A stretch of 64,000 nt of DNA from CAYZJB01 sp964602985 (GTDB lineage: Bacteria > CLD3 > SB21), in the NCBI GenBank assembly GCA_964602985.1, contig CAZRTJ010000009.1, positions 1 through 64,000 of the forward strand, in the 5' to 3' direction. The notes below the pieces were generated by a model. It did no database searches. It was not told where the DNA came from and was given only the letters and a program-made list of their open reading frames with translations. A program made the translations under genes and the position numbers. Of the stretch, positions 44,019 to 53,348 are shown piece after piece. Numbering within the stretch: the first letter of the stretch is position 1; each line of letters begins with the position of its first letter.

Positions 44019-45683
44019 ATGAGTGAAATACTACGATTTCTTTCTGGAGAGGTGCCAGGCGGATTCCTTGCCCTGCTTGGAATTCTTCTCGCCATTGGCA
44101 TAATCGGCTCGTTCTTGCATCGTTTTTCGGAGGTCATCGATAAAAGGAAGTTGAGGCGCGGGCTCTTTGTCGTGTTCGGACTTCTGATCTTTACCTATGT
44201 CGTCGTCCGCATGGCCCGTCCTCCCAAACCGCTCGTGATCAACATTGCCGTCTTCCCTCTCGCAACAGAAACTTCCGACTCCTCCTTTATTGGTCTGGGG
44301 TGGGCGGTCAGTGAGGTTATTTCGCGAACCGGTGAAATGGCTTCTCCACCTCACGTTATGTTTGTGCGGCCGCACTGGTTATCGGAATCCTTCGAAAGCG
44401 AAACCCAATTTCGACCGGACGACCCAAATCGTGTGAAAGAGTTCTGCCGTGTTCACGATTTTGAATACGCGGTGTTCGGATCCGCAACGGGGTCGTCAGG
44501 CGGAATGCGCCTCGCGGTCACCCTTCTCGATGTGGACGACGATCAGATGCTCCCTCGGGAGACCGTCGTGAACGGGGTCACGCCGTTGCAGGCTTCTGAA
44601 GGAATCGTGAACTTCGCGGAGGACATTGTCGCGTCGGCATACAGGCTGATCGATGAGCCCATGCATCAGTCTAACATCGATAATTCCGTCTATCGACATT
44701 CTTCGTTGATCGACTACGCGACTGTTCAGCGCCTGCTCGCGGATAGCCAGATCCACCGTGCGCACCTATTGGCAGTGGGCAGTCTCCTGCGCGATTCGTC
44801 TTCCGTCCTGAGTTGGATGGCCATGGGATATGTCGAAACCGAGATGATGATCTGGGCGGAAGATGAGACTGTCCGCAACCGGCATATGAAGCGGGCGGAG
44901 TACCACCTGAAGAGAGGCGGCCTGTTGTCTCCGGAATTTCAGCCGGTCTACCCGGCCCTGGTACGTTTATACATGTTGGTGCGACCCGAAGCCCGATATC
45001 TGGACGCCGAATTTGCGATGATCGACGGACATCAGATCTACGATCGGGACTACAGCATGTACTATTTTCTGTCCTTCATGAACAAGATGCGATGGGAATC
45101 CTTCCAGCTCACAACCTTGGAACAAGTTCTCGAAAGAGCCCTGGAAATCAATCCTGCCGGTTTGAACTGCATGATGCGCCTTGCGGAGAAGAAGATCGAA
45201 TTTGCGCGCCCCACCGATCGTTTGTCCGAGGAGGCTTTGATCCTGTTCCGAAAGGCGTATGCCATGCGACCTAACAGCCGCTCCGCAGTCGCCGGCCTCA
45301 TCACAATGTATGATCATTTGACACGGTATGATGAAGCGCTCCGTCTGATCGAAGAGGCTCATCGGAAATTCCCGAATGACGCACAGTTTCATTACACCCA
45401 GGGAGTCGTCCACTTCCACTATTCCGGTCTTTACAAAGCCAAGAAGAAAACACAAGAAGAAACGGACCAACTCTCCAAGGCGGAAAGATCTTTCCAAGAA
45501 GCTGTCCGACTGTCCGATGATGCGTATTCCCACTTGTATCTTGGGAAGATTTATGATTACCAAAAACGTCGCGAGGAGGCGGTTCGGGAATTTCGTTCCG
45601 TGATGAGGATTCTACCCCGCGATGATCCATACCGTGATGAAGCCAGAAAAAAACTTCGGGAGTATTTCCCCGACGTCGAATGA
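44019..45683 (+). CDS. Membrane-anchored TPR protein with TolB/FlgO-like domain
   Basis: 554 residues. Two N-terminal membrane segments (about 15-35 and 48-62) are followed by a TolB/FlgO-like domain (INIAVFPLATETSDSSFIGLGWAVSEVISR ... EYAVFGSATG) and then helical TPR-type repeats to the end (EALRLIEEAHRKFPNDAQFHYTQG, AERSFQEAVRLSDDAYSHLYLGKIYDYQKRREEAVREF). No catalytic motif is seen. It is similar in design to the secreted protein at 110-1504 but anchored. The gene ends inside folP by about 47 bases. Function unknown. Confidence 0.9.
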   Translation: MSEILRFLSGEVPGGFLALLGILLAIGIIGSFLHRFSEVIDKRKLRRGLFVVFGLLIFTYVVVRMARPPKPLVINIAVFPLATETSDSSFIGLGWAVSEVISRTGEMASPPHVMFVRPHWLSESFESETQFRPDDPNRVKEFCRVHDFEYAVFGSATGSSGGMRLAVTLLDVDDDQMLPRETVVNGVTPLQASEGIVNFAEDIVASAYRLIDEPMHQSNIDNSVYRHSSLIDYATVQRLLADSQIHRAHLLAVGSLLRDSSSVLSWMAMGYVETEMMIWAEDETVRNRHMKRAEYHLKRGGLLSPEFQPVYPALVRLYMLVRPEARYLDAEFAMIDGHQIYDRDYSMYYFLSFMNKMRWESFQLTTLEQVLERALEINPAGLNCMMRLAEKKIEFARPTDRLSEEALILFRKAYAMRPNSRSAVAGLITMYDHLTRYDEALRLIEEAHRKFPNDAQFHYTQGVVHFHYSGLYKAKKKTQEETDQLSKAERSFQEAVRLSDDAYSHLYLGKIYDYQKRREEAVREFRSVMRILPRDDPYRDEARKKLREYFPDVE

Positions 45684-46497
45684 CCTTCTCTACGAGTCCC
45701 TGCACTCGTCCATTCGGATCATGGGAATTCTCAACGTCACGCCGGATTCCTTTTCCGACGGAGGTCAGTTCCTTGATTCAGGTAAGGCGGCTGACCACGC
45801 GCAACAATTAATCGAGGAAGGCGCGGACATTGTAGATGTTGGCGGAGAGTCTTCGCGACCGGGTTCGGATCGCGTGCCCGAAGCGATCGAGGTCGCGCGT
45901 GTAATCCCCGTTATTCAATCGATCCGGGCCTTCTCGTCCGTCCCCATCTCGGTTGACACGACAAAGTCCCGGGTGGCGGAGGCCGCCATGTTGGCAGGCG
46001 CCGATATCATCAATGACATCAGCGGCGGCACCCACGATCCAGCCATCCTGGACGTGGCGGTCCGGCACAACGCAATCCTCGTGCTGATGCATATGCAGGG
46101 AAACCCCAAGACCATGCAGGACTCGCCCGTCTACGAGGATGTAACGCAGGAGGTTCGACGATGGTTATCGGATCGAGCCATGGAAGCCAAACGAAAAGGC
46201 GTACAGCGGATCGTCCTGGATCCCGGCTTCGGTTTTGGCAAGACAACCGAACACAATTTCACCCTTCTCGCCGAATTACGGACCATCGCCGACCTGGGAT
46301 TTCCTGTCCTGGTCGGCACGTCTCGCAAATCCTTCCTTGGGCAGCCGCTCGGTCTGCCGACAGATGAACGCTTGGAAGGCACGCTGGTATCCAATATATT
46401 AGCATTGGAACGCGGCGCGACGATCATCCGCGTCCATGATGTACGACCGATGAAGCGCGCGATCGAAATTTACAAACGGATTCATGCTGCAAACTGA
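45637..46497 (+). CDS. folP: Dihydropteroate synthase
   Basis: 286 residues from the ATG at 45637; an ATG at 45622 is also possible. The FolP signatures MGILNVTPDSFSDGG, VDVGGESSRPGS and TTKSRVAEAAMLAGADIINDISG, then DPGFGFGKTTEHNF and LVGTSRKSFLG, are all complete. It joins 6-hydroxymethyl-dihydropterin diphosphate with para-aminobenzoate in folate synthesis. It overlaps the TPR gene by 47 bases and cdaA by 14; folP-cdaA is a conserved pair in FCB bacteria. Confidence 0.95.
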   Translation: MKPEKNFGSISPTSNDLLYESLHSSIRIMGILNVTPDSFSDGGQFLDSGKAADHAQQLIEEGADIVDVGGESSRPGSDRVPEAIEVARVIPVIQSIRAFSSVPISVDTTKSRVAEAAMLAGADIINDISGGTHDPAILDVAVRHNAILVLMHMQGNPKTMQDSPVYEDVTQEVRRWLSDRAMEAKRKGVQRIVLDPGFGFGKTTEHNFTLLAELRTIADLGFPVLVGTSRKSFLGQPLGLPTDERLEGTLVSNILALERGATIIRVHDVRPMKRAIEIYKRIHAAN

Positions 46498-47296
46498 AGT
46501 TTTCCACATTCTCTTCCTGCCGGTAACCGTGCTGGATCTCCTGGACGTGGCGGCCGTGAGTTTTGTTTTCTACCGGGCTTATCGGGTCATCCAGGGTACG
46601 ACCGCCGCCCGCATGCTGATGGGACTGATCCTGATTCTGGTGTTGTCTGTGCTGGTCCGCGCACTGCACATGGACGGAATGATCTGGCTGGTGGATCAAA
46701 TCCAAACCGTCTGGGTCATCGCCTTTGTGATCATTTTTCAGCCCGAACTGCGGCGGCTGTTGTTTCATTTCGGGCAAAGCGGATTTCTCCGAAACATCAT
46801 CAAACTGGGGATTCCGGAGTACGCAGAGGATGTGATCAAAGCGTGTGAGTGGCTGTCCAAGAAACGCTACGGTGCCATCGTCGTACTGGAAAGATCCACC
46901 GGTCTGCGCAACATCATCGAGACGGGCGTACTGCTCCATGCTAAGGTATCACAGCAACTCATCATTTCCATTTTCAATCCCCGGTCGCCGCTCCACGACG
47001 GAGCGATTGTCATCGAGAATGATCTCGTCGAAGCCGCCCGGTGCCTGTTGCCGCTGAGCCAAAATCCATACATTGAGACCTCTTTGGGTACGCGTCATCG
47101 CGCCGCCGTCGGGCTCAGCGAACAAACGGATGCGATCGCTGTGGTCGTGTCAGAGGAAACAGGAAGAATCAGCGTCGCGCATCGGGGAATTCTCCATTCC
47201 AATCTGACCGGACAACAACTGAGGGACCTTATCGAAAGCGTCATGTCCGTCGGAAAAGCCAGACACATCTTGCGGACTCGCAAAGACCGTTCGTAA
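46484..47296 (+). CDS. cdaA: Diadenylate cyclase CdaA (c-di-AMP synthase)
   Basis: 270 residues. Three N-terminal membrane segments (about 15-85) precede a DisA-type domain with the catalytic DGA motif (D172-A174 in PLHDGAIVI) and RHR (R204-R206 in GTRHRAAVGLSE). It makes c-di-AMP from two ATP. It overlaps folP by 14 bases. A CdaR partner is not encoded nearby, as in Bacteroidetes. The DHH protein at 24667 could help clear the product. Confidence 0.95.
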   Translation: MLQTEVFHILFLPVTVLDLLDVAAVSFVFYRAYRVIQGTTAARMLMGLILILVLSVLVRALHMDGMIWLVDQIQTVWVIAFVIIFQPELRRLLFHFGQSGFLRNIIKLGIPEYAEDVIKACEWLSKKRYGAIVVLERSTGLRNIIETGVLLHAKVSQQLIISIFNPRSPLHDGAIVIENDLVEAARCLLPLSQNPYIETSLGTRHRAAVGLSEQTDAIAVVVSEETGRISVAHRGILHSNLTGQQLRDLIESVMSVGKARHILRTRKDRS

Positions 47297-47401
47297 TGCC
47301 CAACCGTTGACACCCTCCGACTGTACAATGCAATATCCGCTTGAGCGCAAACATCGATGTTCATATTTTGGCCGCCATTGCTCGGCTCAACAAGGAACGG
47401 C

Positions 47402-50400
47402 ATGCGTTTTTTCTCCATCGGTTTGACTCTTCTGTTCTTTTCGTCCACAGTCTTTTCACAGAATCGGTTGCCCGGCGTGCGACCTGTCCTCCGCACGGTC
47501 AACGGTCAAACGCTATACGACTTCACGTTTCCCCCACCGGGCAATGCGAGCGCGTACTCTTACCTCATCGAGTCTTCCTCCCCGCCGATCCTGCAGATCG
47601 TCGAGCAAAAAGTCGAGCGTGTCACCTCGTCCCATCCCGGGGACGTTACGCGTCCCTTGTTCGAGACGGAATTTCTCGGAAAAATGCGCGACATACCCCT
47701 GTATCGAATCACTTTTCATCCGTATCGCGCGAACCAAACCGAAACGGAATGGACCACCCAATTGACGCTGCGGATGGCCGCACCGTCCGGCTCGACCCGA
47801 CTCAAAGAACCCCTCGCCAATGAGAGCCGACTGCTCCTCGACAAATACTCGATCGGCGGGACGGCGCGCCGCCTGACGGCACAGAAATTCTCATCTGTGG
47901 TAACGCAATCTGCATCGACACTCCCGGCGCAATACGTCAAGCTGACCATTGACAGCAACGGCATATACAAAATCCGCTACACCGATCTTGCCGATTCCAC
48001 CCGGTTGGATTTCCGAAATGTCGATCCTCGAACGTTTCGGCTTTTCAATCGAAGTGTCGAAGTGCCTATGTATTTCCAAGGGGACGGTGACGGATCCTTC
48101 GACCGCGAGGATTATTTTGAATTCTACGGAGAACAGAATCGAGCGCGAAACAATCCGTACTTACGAAACATTCCCACCTCCCAGGGGCACACGCTCGATC
48201 CGTGGACCGATGATAATGTGTACATGCTCACATGGAACGAACGAAACGGATTGCGCCTGATCGATGAAAACGCAGGAGTGTTGTCGTCCAACACTGTCGA
48301 TCGCTTTTCTAATTTTCTCACAACCGTTCACGAGGAACGTGACAACGTCCGCCTGGCGGTAAAGAATATCATTCTCGGCAGGCCGGCAGCTGAAGAAGAC
48401 ATCTGGGCATTTGACGAAGGACTCTCGATCGTCCTCGGAACAGGACGGAACCTCGCGAACTATACCTTCACCCTGGACGAGCTAGAAACGCAATTTCCCA
48501 ACGACGTCTACACACTCCGGATCAATCTGCAGGGCGTCTCCACGGGTCGTCATGAAGTATCCTTCTTCCTGAACGAATTCGCCGTCGGCGCGGCATCGTA
48601 CTCTTGGAACGGCGCGTCGAAGTTTCAACTGGATCTGGACGTCCCCGCCGGTTCTTTTCGGTCAGGTGAAAATATTCTGAGACTGGAAACGAGATCCTCC
48701 CAAGACCGACCCCTCGATGAGTTTGCGCTCAATTGGTTTGAAGTCACCTACAAGAAGCGATATCGGGCCACTCGCGATTATCTGGAGTTCAAAAAAGGAA
48801 CCGATGCCCGGGCGGGATTCACACCGCAATATACGCTCACCCAGTTCTCTGATTTCAACATTTCCGTTTACAAGAAAGGCATCAGCCGTCTGGTGAACTG
48901 GAACCTGCGTCAGGATCCGACGACCGGACTGTGGTCGGTCATTCTTCAGGACGAAGCAAATCTTGCCGAGACGGAATACGTCGCGGTGACCGAAGCCCGG
49001 AAGCGACGACCCAAACGAATCCAACTCCGCACCAATTCCGGTCTACAGTCGACGCCGCACAACGCACGCTACCTCATCATTACCGACACGCCACTCCTTG
49101 CCGCGGCGCAGGAATACAAGGCCTACCGGGAATCCACGGGATTTACCGTTGAGATCGTGACGGTCGAGGATATCTATGATGAATTTGGCGGCGGCATCAA
49201 GTCACCGTATGCGATCCGCGACTTTCTGCGTTACACCTACACGAGCCCGATGTGGAGTGGGACGCAGGGATCGCCACTGTATGTGCTCCTGATGGGCGAC
49301 GGCAGTAACAAACCGAGCCGCAATATTGGCGAGATCATTCCGATTCAATTCATTCAGACGCAATCGTACGGCGCTTCTCCGAGCGATCATTGGTATGCGC
49401 TCGTCGATGATCAGGACATTCTGCCTGATTTTTACATCGGACGACTCGCGGTCACGAGTGTGAGCGAAGTCCGGACCATTCTTGCGAAAATCCGCTCGTA
49501 TGAGGACGGTATCGCGGGGCAATGGAAAAACCGCATCCAGTTCATTGGCGGTTCGGCCGAGTCTCGAGGAATCGGCTCCGGTTCCGTCCCGCGCGATGTC
49601 TTCCGTTTTCAAACCAATTCGCTGGTCAACGTCTCTGTGCCCACGGCTTTTTCGCCAAACCGTATCTTTGCGTACCCCCGCAATGACGCAAATGTCGGCG
49701 GAGCCAATGAGGTCATCCAGAGTCTCAGTCAGGGAAATCTGGTCACCTGTTATTTGGGACACGGAGGGGGCGGGATTTGGGGAGACATCGACGTGATCAC
49801 GGGCAAACCGCTACTCGACACCAATCAGGTACGTCAAGTCACGAATACCGCTGGCAATCTTCCCTTCATTATGAGCATGACGTGTTTCGTAGGCGCCTTC
49901 GACGACGGATCGCCTCTCGGAGAATATCTGCTCGAAACGCCCAACCGCGGAGCGATTGGTGTGTATGCTTCCTCCGGGACGGGTTGGATCGTCGGCGACT
50001 TCCAACTGCTCCAGCAGACCGCGGACCCGTTGTTGACTCCGGGAAGTACGATCGGGGCGGCGTTGGCGCAAGGCAAGATCAATTATCTGACATTCAAGGG
50101 CATCACAGACGTCGAAACGTCCGGCTCAGGAAATATGTCGGCGACCGCGTTTGTTCCGCAAAGCATGGTTCATATGTTCACACTGCTGGGTGATCCGGGA
50201 TTGCGGCTCCCCGTCCCCCAATCGTCAACCGTCAGCGTGTCCAATCTCAGTCCCTCATCGACCGAGACCGTCACAGTCAGCGGTACAGCGCCTTTCTCCG
50301 CCGGAAGCGGACAGTTAGAAATTTTCCAGACAAAGACTACTCTGGACTCGGTACCGGAAGGCGGCAACATCGCCTCGTATCAAACGCTGGCTGTCTTTCC

Positions 50401-52321
50401 TTTCACTCTGTCCGGCGCATCGTATTCCGTACCCGTCAACCTGAGCAGCGTCGGAAATTTGTCCGATGGTCTGGCCGGCGTTCGTCTATTTATCGAATCG
50501 TCCGATGGATCGGCGTGGATCAACGCCAGCACGGCCTTCGCGGTCAATGCAACCTATCTCGCCGAATTGACCAGTGTCCCCGCTTCACCGACCAGCTCGG
50601 ACGTGATTCATTTCGAAGCCAGCGTGAGCGATCCGCAGGGCATTGCTTCAGTCGTCGCCATCGTCGATATGTTCGGAACGGTCAATGCGGTCGGCGTGGT
50701 GGATACCATGGATGCGATCGGGGCCGGTCGATATCGTAGTCGCGGCGTGGGTCCGCTGGGCGAAAATGATATCGTGCGATACCGAGTGCGGGTCTTCGAT
50801 GGAAATGGCGATTCGACCACGTCCGGGTTGTACGAAATCCGCGTTCGCGCCGGCATCGATCTCACGCTCGGGGTGGTCGATTTCCTCAATCCGCAAACGA
50901 CGCGCATCTCGATCGGCGGTACCACCTCCACCCAGATCGAAGCGGTCATCGAGAACAAGGGGTTCTCCTCCCTGTCCAACGTCGTGGTTCGCTTCTACGA
51001 AAATGACCCGCGCTCCGGCGGGGTTCTTCTCGGCGAGACGCTGGCGAATGTGACGGGAGCTATTGACAACGCCGATCGACCGGCGACAGACACCGTATCG
51101 ATCGCCAGTACACTGACCAACGGATTTCACGAAATCTGGGTGTGGATCGACCCGGACAGCGCCCTCACGGATATCAATCGCAACAACAACCTCGGGTATG
51201 CCAATCTGCAGTTGAATGTGTTCAACGTCACGGTGCCTTTGGGGACTACGCTTTCCGGTACGCAAAACGATACCGTGTTCATCGACGATGGACTTCGTCT
51301 CAACATTCCTCAGAACACAGTGAGCCAGAACTCGGCCGTTCGCATTTGGACCGACGACCTGCCCATCACCCATCAACCCGATCTCGGTGCCGGGATTCCG
51401 CTCGGAGCGTCCGTCCCCGTTTCGTACCGGATTCAATTTCTTTCCCCGGTTTCGTTTGGCGGCACACCGGTTACGCTGATGCTTCAGTACGATACGACCA
51501 CGTACCCGTCGGCATACCGCGATTCCTTCTCGGTCTATCGCTACGACGCCACGAATCAACGATGGCGGTTGCTCGGACGAGATCGGTCGGAGTTGCCGGG
51601 CACGGTCGCCATCGAAGTGCGACAGCCGGACGATCTTACGCGAATCGCATTGATCATCAATCGCGACAACGTGGCGCCAAAAGTGGAACCCATCGTGGAA
51701 GGTCAATTCTTCACACAAAACGCAATCGTTCCCCGACGACCAAAGATTTCCGCCATCCTGTCCGACCCCAACGGCGTGGATATTCGTAAAGAGCGCCTCT
51801 TGATCGCTGTGGACAACCGTCCGATCAAGCCAAATGAAATCATCATGGCCGACTCACTCTTGAACAGCAACGTCGCAACGTTGACACTGGCGCTGGATCA
51901 ACCGGACTTTACCGCAGGCGCGCACGCGATTTCCTTCCAGGCCTATGACCTCAGCGGCAATCTGAGCGAACCCTCGTCGATCTTCTTTCAGGTGGTGGAG
52001 GAGTTCAAAGTTCACGTCTTCGGAACCTTTCCCAATCCGTTCAAGACGTCGACGACGTTTGCGTTCCGCACCGAAGCCGCTGAACCGCTCGACGATCTGA
52101 CAATCAGTCTATACACGGTGGACGGACGCCGGATTCGAAAGATCGATCCGCAGGACGTCGGAGATCAGGTCCTCACCTCGATCGGCTACCACGAGGTCGT
52201 CTGGGACGCGATGGACGACGGCGGCCATCCTGTCGCCAATGGAATTTATTTTTATAAAATTCGCGCCAAACTGAACGGCAAGATCATCGAACGAAAGGGA
52301 AAACTTGCGTTCTTCCGTTAA
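47402..52321 (+). CDS. porU: Gingipain-family C25 protease PorU-like, T9SS-dependent
   Basis: 1639 residues from the ATG at 47402, with AAGGA five bases upstream; the signal peptide ends TVFS, followed by QNRLPG. The N-terminal half is beta-rich; the C25 peptidase domain (about 560-920) has LLMGDGSNKPSRN, catalytic H787 in GHGGGG and C828 in SMTCFVGAFDDG. Then come Ig-like/CARDB-like repeats (about 960-1400) and a type A T9SS sorting domain from about 1535 (FGTFPNPFKTSTTFAF ... ANGIYFYKIRA). PorU is the T9SS sortase that trims such tails and attaches cargo; this one is longer than the Porphyromonas enzyme. Its end overlaps porV by 17 bases. Confidence 0.92.
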   Translation: MRFFSIGLTLLFFSSTVFSQNRLPGVRPVLRTVNGQTLYDFTFPPPGNASAYSYLIESSSPPILQIVEQKVERVTSSHPGDVTRPLFETEFLGKMRDIPLYRITFHPYRANQTETEWTTQLTLRMAAPSGSTRLKEPLANESRLLLDKYSIGGTARRLTAQKFSSVVTQSASTLPAQYVKLTIDSNGIYKIRYTDLADSTRLDFRNVDPRTFRLFNRSVEVPMYFQGDGDGSFDREDYFEFYGEQNRARNNPYLRNIPTSQGHTLDPWTDDNVYMLTWNERNGLRLIDENAGVLSSNTVDRFSNFLTTVHEERDNVRLAVKNIILGRPAAEEDIWAFDEGLSIVLGTGRNLANYTFTLDELETQFPNDVYTLRINLQGVSTGRHEVSFFLNEFAVGAASYSWNGASKFQLDLDVPAGSFRSGENILRLETRSSQDRPLDEFALNWFEVTYKKRYRATRDYLEFKKGTDARAGFTPQYTLTQFSDFNISVYKKGISRLVNWNLRQDPTTGLWSVILQDEANLAETEYVAVTEARKRRPKRIQLRTNSGLQSTPHNARYLIITDTPLLAAAQEYKAYRESTGFTVEIVTVEDIYDEFGGGIKSPYAIRDFLRYTYTSPMWSGTQGSPLYVLLMGDGSNKPSRNIGEIIPIQFIQTQSYGASPSDHWYALVDDQDILPDFYIGRLAVTSVSEVRTILAKIRSYEDGIAGQWKNRIQFIGGSAESRGIGSGSVPRDVFRFQTNSLVNVSVPTAFSPNRIFAYPRNDANVGGANEVIQSLSQGNLVTCYLGHGGGGIWGDIDVITGKPLLDTNQVRQVTNTAGNLPFIMSMTCFVGAFDDGSPLGEYLLETPNRGAIGVYASSGTGWIVGDFQLLQQTADPLLTPGSTIGAALAQGKINYLTFKGITDVETSGSGNMSATAFVPQSMVHMFTLLGDPGLRLPVPQSSTVSVSNLSPSSTETVTVSGTAPFSAGSGQLEIFQTKTTLDSVPEGGNIASYQTLAVFPFTLSGASYSVPVNLSSVGNLSDGLAGVRLFIESSDGSAWINASTAFAVNATYLAELTSVPASPTSSDVIHFEASVSDPQGIASVVAIVDMFGTVNAVGVVDTMDAIGAGRYRSRGVGPLGENDIVRYRVRVFDGNGDSTTSGLYEIRVRAGIDLTLGVVDFLNPQTTRISIGGTTSTQIEAVIENKGFSSLSNVVVRFYENDPRSGGVLLGETLANVTGAIDNADRPATDTVSIASTLTNGFHEIWVWIDPDSALTDINRNNNLGYANLQLNVFNVTVPLGTTLSGTQNDTVFIDDGLRLNIPQNTVSQNSAVRIWTDDLPITHQPDLGAGIPLGASVPVSYRIQFLSPVSFGGTPVTLMLQYDTTTYPSAYRDSFSVYRYDATNQRWRLLGRDRSELPGTVAIEVRQPDDLTRIALIINRDNVAPKVEPIVEGQFFTQNAIVPRRPKISAILSDPNGVDIRKERLLIAVDNRPIKPNEIIMADSLLNSNVATLTLALDQPDFTAGAHAISFQAYDLSGNLSEPSSIFFQVVEEFKVHVFGTFPNPFKTSTTFAFRTEAAEPLDDLTISLYTVDGRRIRKIDPQDVGDQVLTSIGYHEVVWDAMDDGGHPVANGIYFYKIRAKLNGKIIERKGKLAFFR

Positions 52322-53348
52322 CATCCTTTTGGGTCTGGCGCTCCTGCCCTTGCTGCATAAGGATACGACGGCTCAATCTGTGACGCGCTACTACGCGAAT
52401 GCGTTCCTCGACATTCCGCTGGGTGCAAGAGCCATGGGGATGGGCGCGGCCTACGGCGCTGTCGCCAATGATGGGACCGCTTTCTATTGGAATCCTGCCG
52501 GCGTGAGTCTCGTGCACGCCCGACAAGTCAGCGTCATGCATGCCGATCAGTTCGGCGGGTTCGGTCAGTACAATTACATCGGATACAATCATCAATTGTC
52601 GGAGACCTACGCCTTCTCCATTAACTGGATACGATACAGCGTCGGGGACATTCGTGAGTTCCTGGAATTGACCGATAACAAGGTGGATCGGGGTCGCCCC
52701 GATTACAGTTTCGACAAGTATTATCTCGGGACGTTTGACTACACCGACAATGCCTTCTTTTTTTCTTTTGCGAGAATGAATAGATTGCGCCTGAACCTCG
52801 GCTGGCTGTACTCGGAATTTCCTCTCGATATTCCGATCGGAGTCAATTTCAAAATCATCACGGGAGGAACCGATGGAATCGCCGGCAATGGAAAACTAAA
52901 CGACGATATCCGCAAGTTCGGAGTCGGCGTCGATGTCGGAACGATGCTCTTGTTTGGAATGAACGATTTGCTGGAAACACCCGGACTGGGAGATTTTTCC
53001 ATGAGCTTGACCTTGCAGGATGCGACGAGCACAGGCGTGGACTGGGACGGGCCCGCTCAGGACGTGGCGCCGGTCAATGTCCGATTTGGAATGTCGTATG
53101 CGCAGCCGATTGACGAACTGGACAGCAGCCTACTCGTGTCCTACGAGCGAAACAGTCGGTACGGCGCGATTCATCGCTGGGGCATGGAATACGACTATCG
53201 CAAGCGGATCGCATTGAGAATGGGATACGATGGATTTGCGCTCGCCTACGGCGCCGGTTTATCGTATGATCGGTTCACGATCGACTACGCACTGGTGAAT
53301 CAGTCGCTGGGCAACGTTCATCGTATCAGCGCGGGATACAAGTTTTGA
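52305..53348 (+). CDS. porV: Type IX secretion outer-membrane shuttle PorV (LptO)
   Basis: 347 residues from a TTG start, overlapping porU by 17 bases, with AAAGGGA upstream. The signal peptide ends DTTA, then QSVTRYYANAFLDIPLGARAMGMGAA, the classical PorV start, including TAFYWNPAGVS. The rest is a FadL-like 14-strand barrel ending in a Phe. PorV carries T9SS cargo to PorU at the outer membrane. The porU-porV pair is a common T9SS arrangement. Its stop overlaps the next lipoprotein gene. Confidence 0.93.
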   Translation: MRSSVNILLGLALLPLLHKDTTAQSVTRYYANAFLDIPLGARAMGMGAAYGAVANDGTAFYWNPAGVSLVHARQVSVMHADQFGGFGQYNYIGYNHQLSETYAFSINWIRYSVGDIREFLELTDNKVDRGRPDYSFDKYYLGTFDYTDNAFFFSFARMNRLRLNLGWLYSEFPLDIPIGVNFKIITGGTDGIAGNGKLNDDIRKFGVGVDVGTMLLFGMNDLLETPGLGDFSMSLTLQDATSTGVDWDGPAQDVAPVNVRFGMSYAQPIDELDSSLLVSYERNSRYGAIHRWGMEYDYRKRIALRMGYDGFALAYGAGLSYDRFTIDYALVNQSLGNVHRISAGYKF

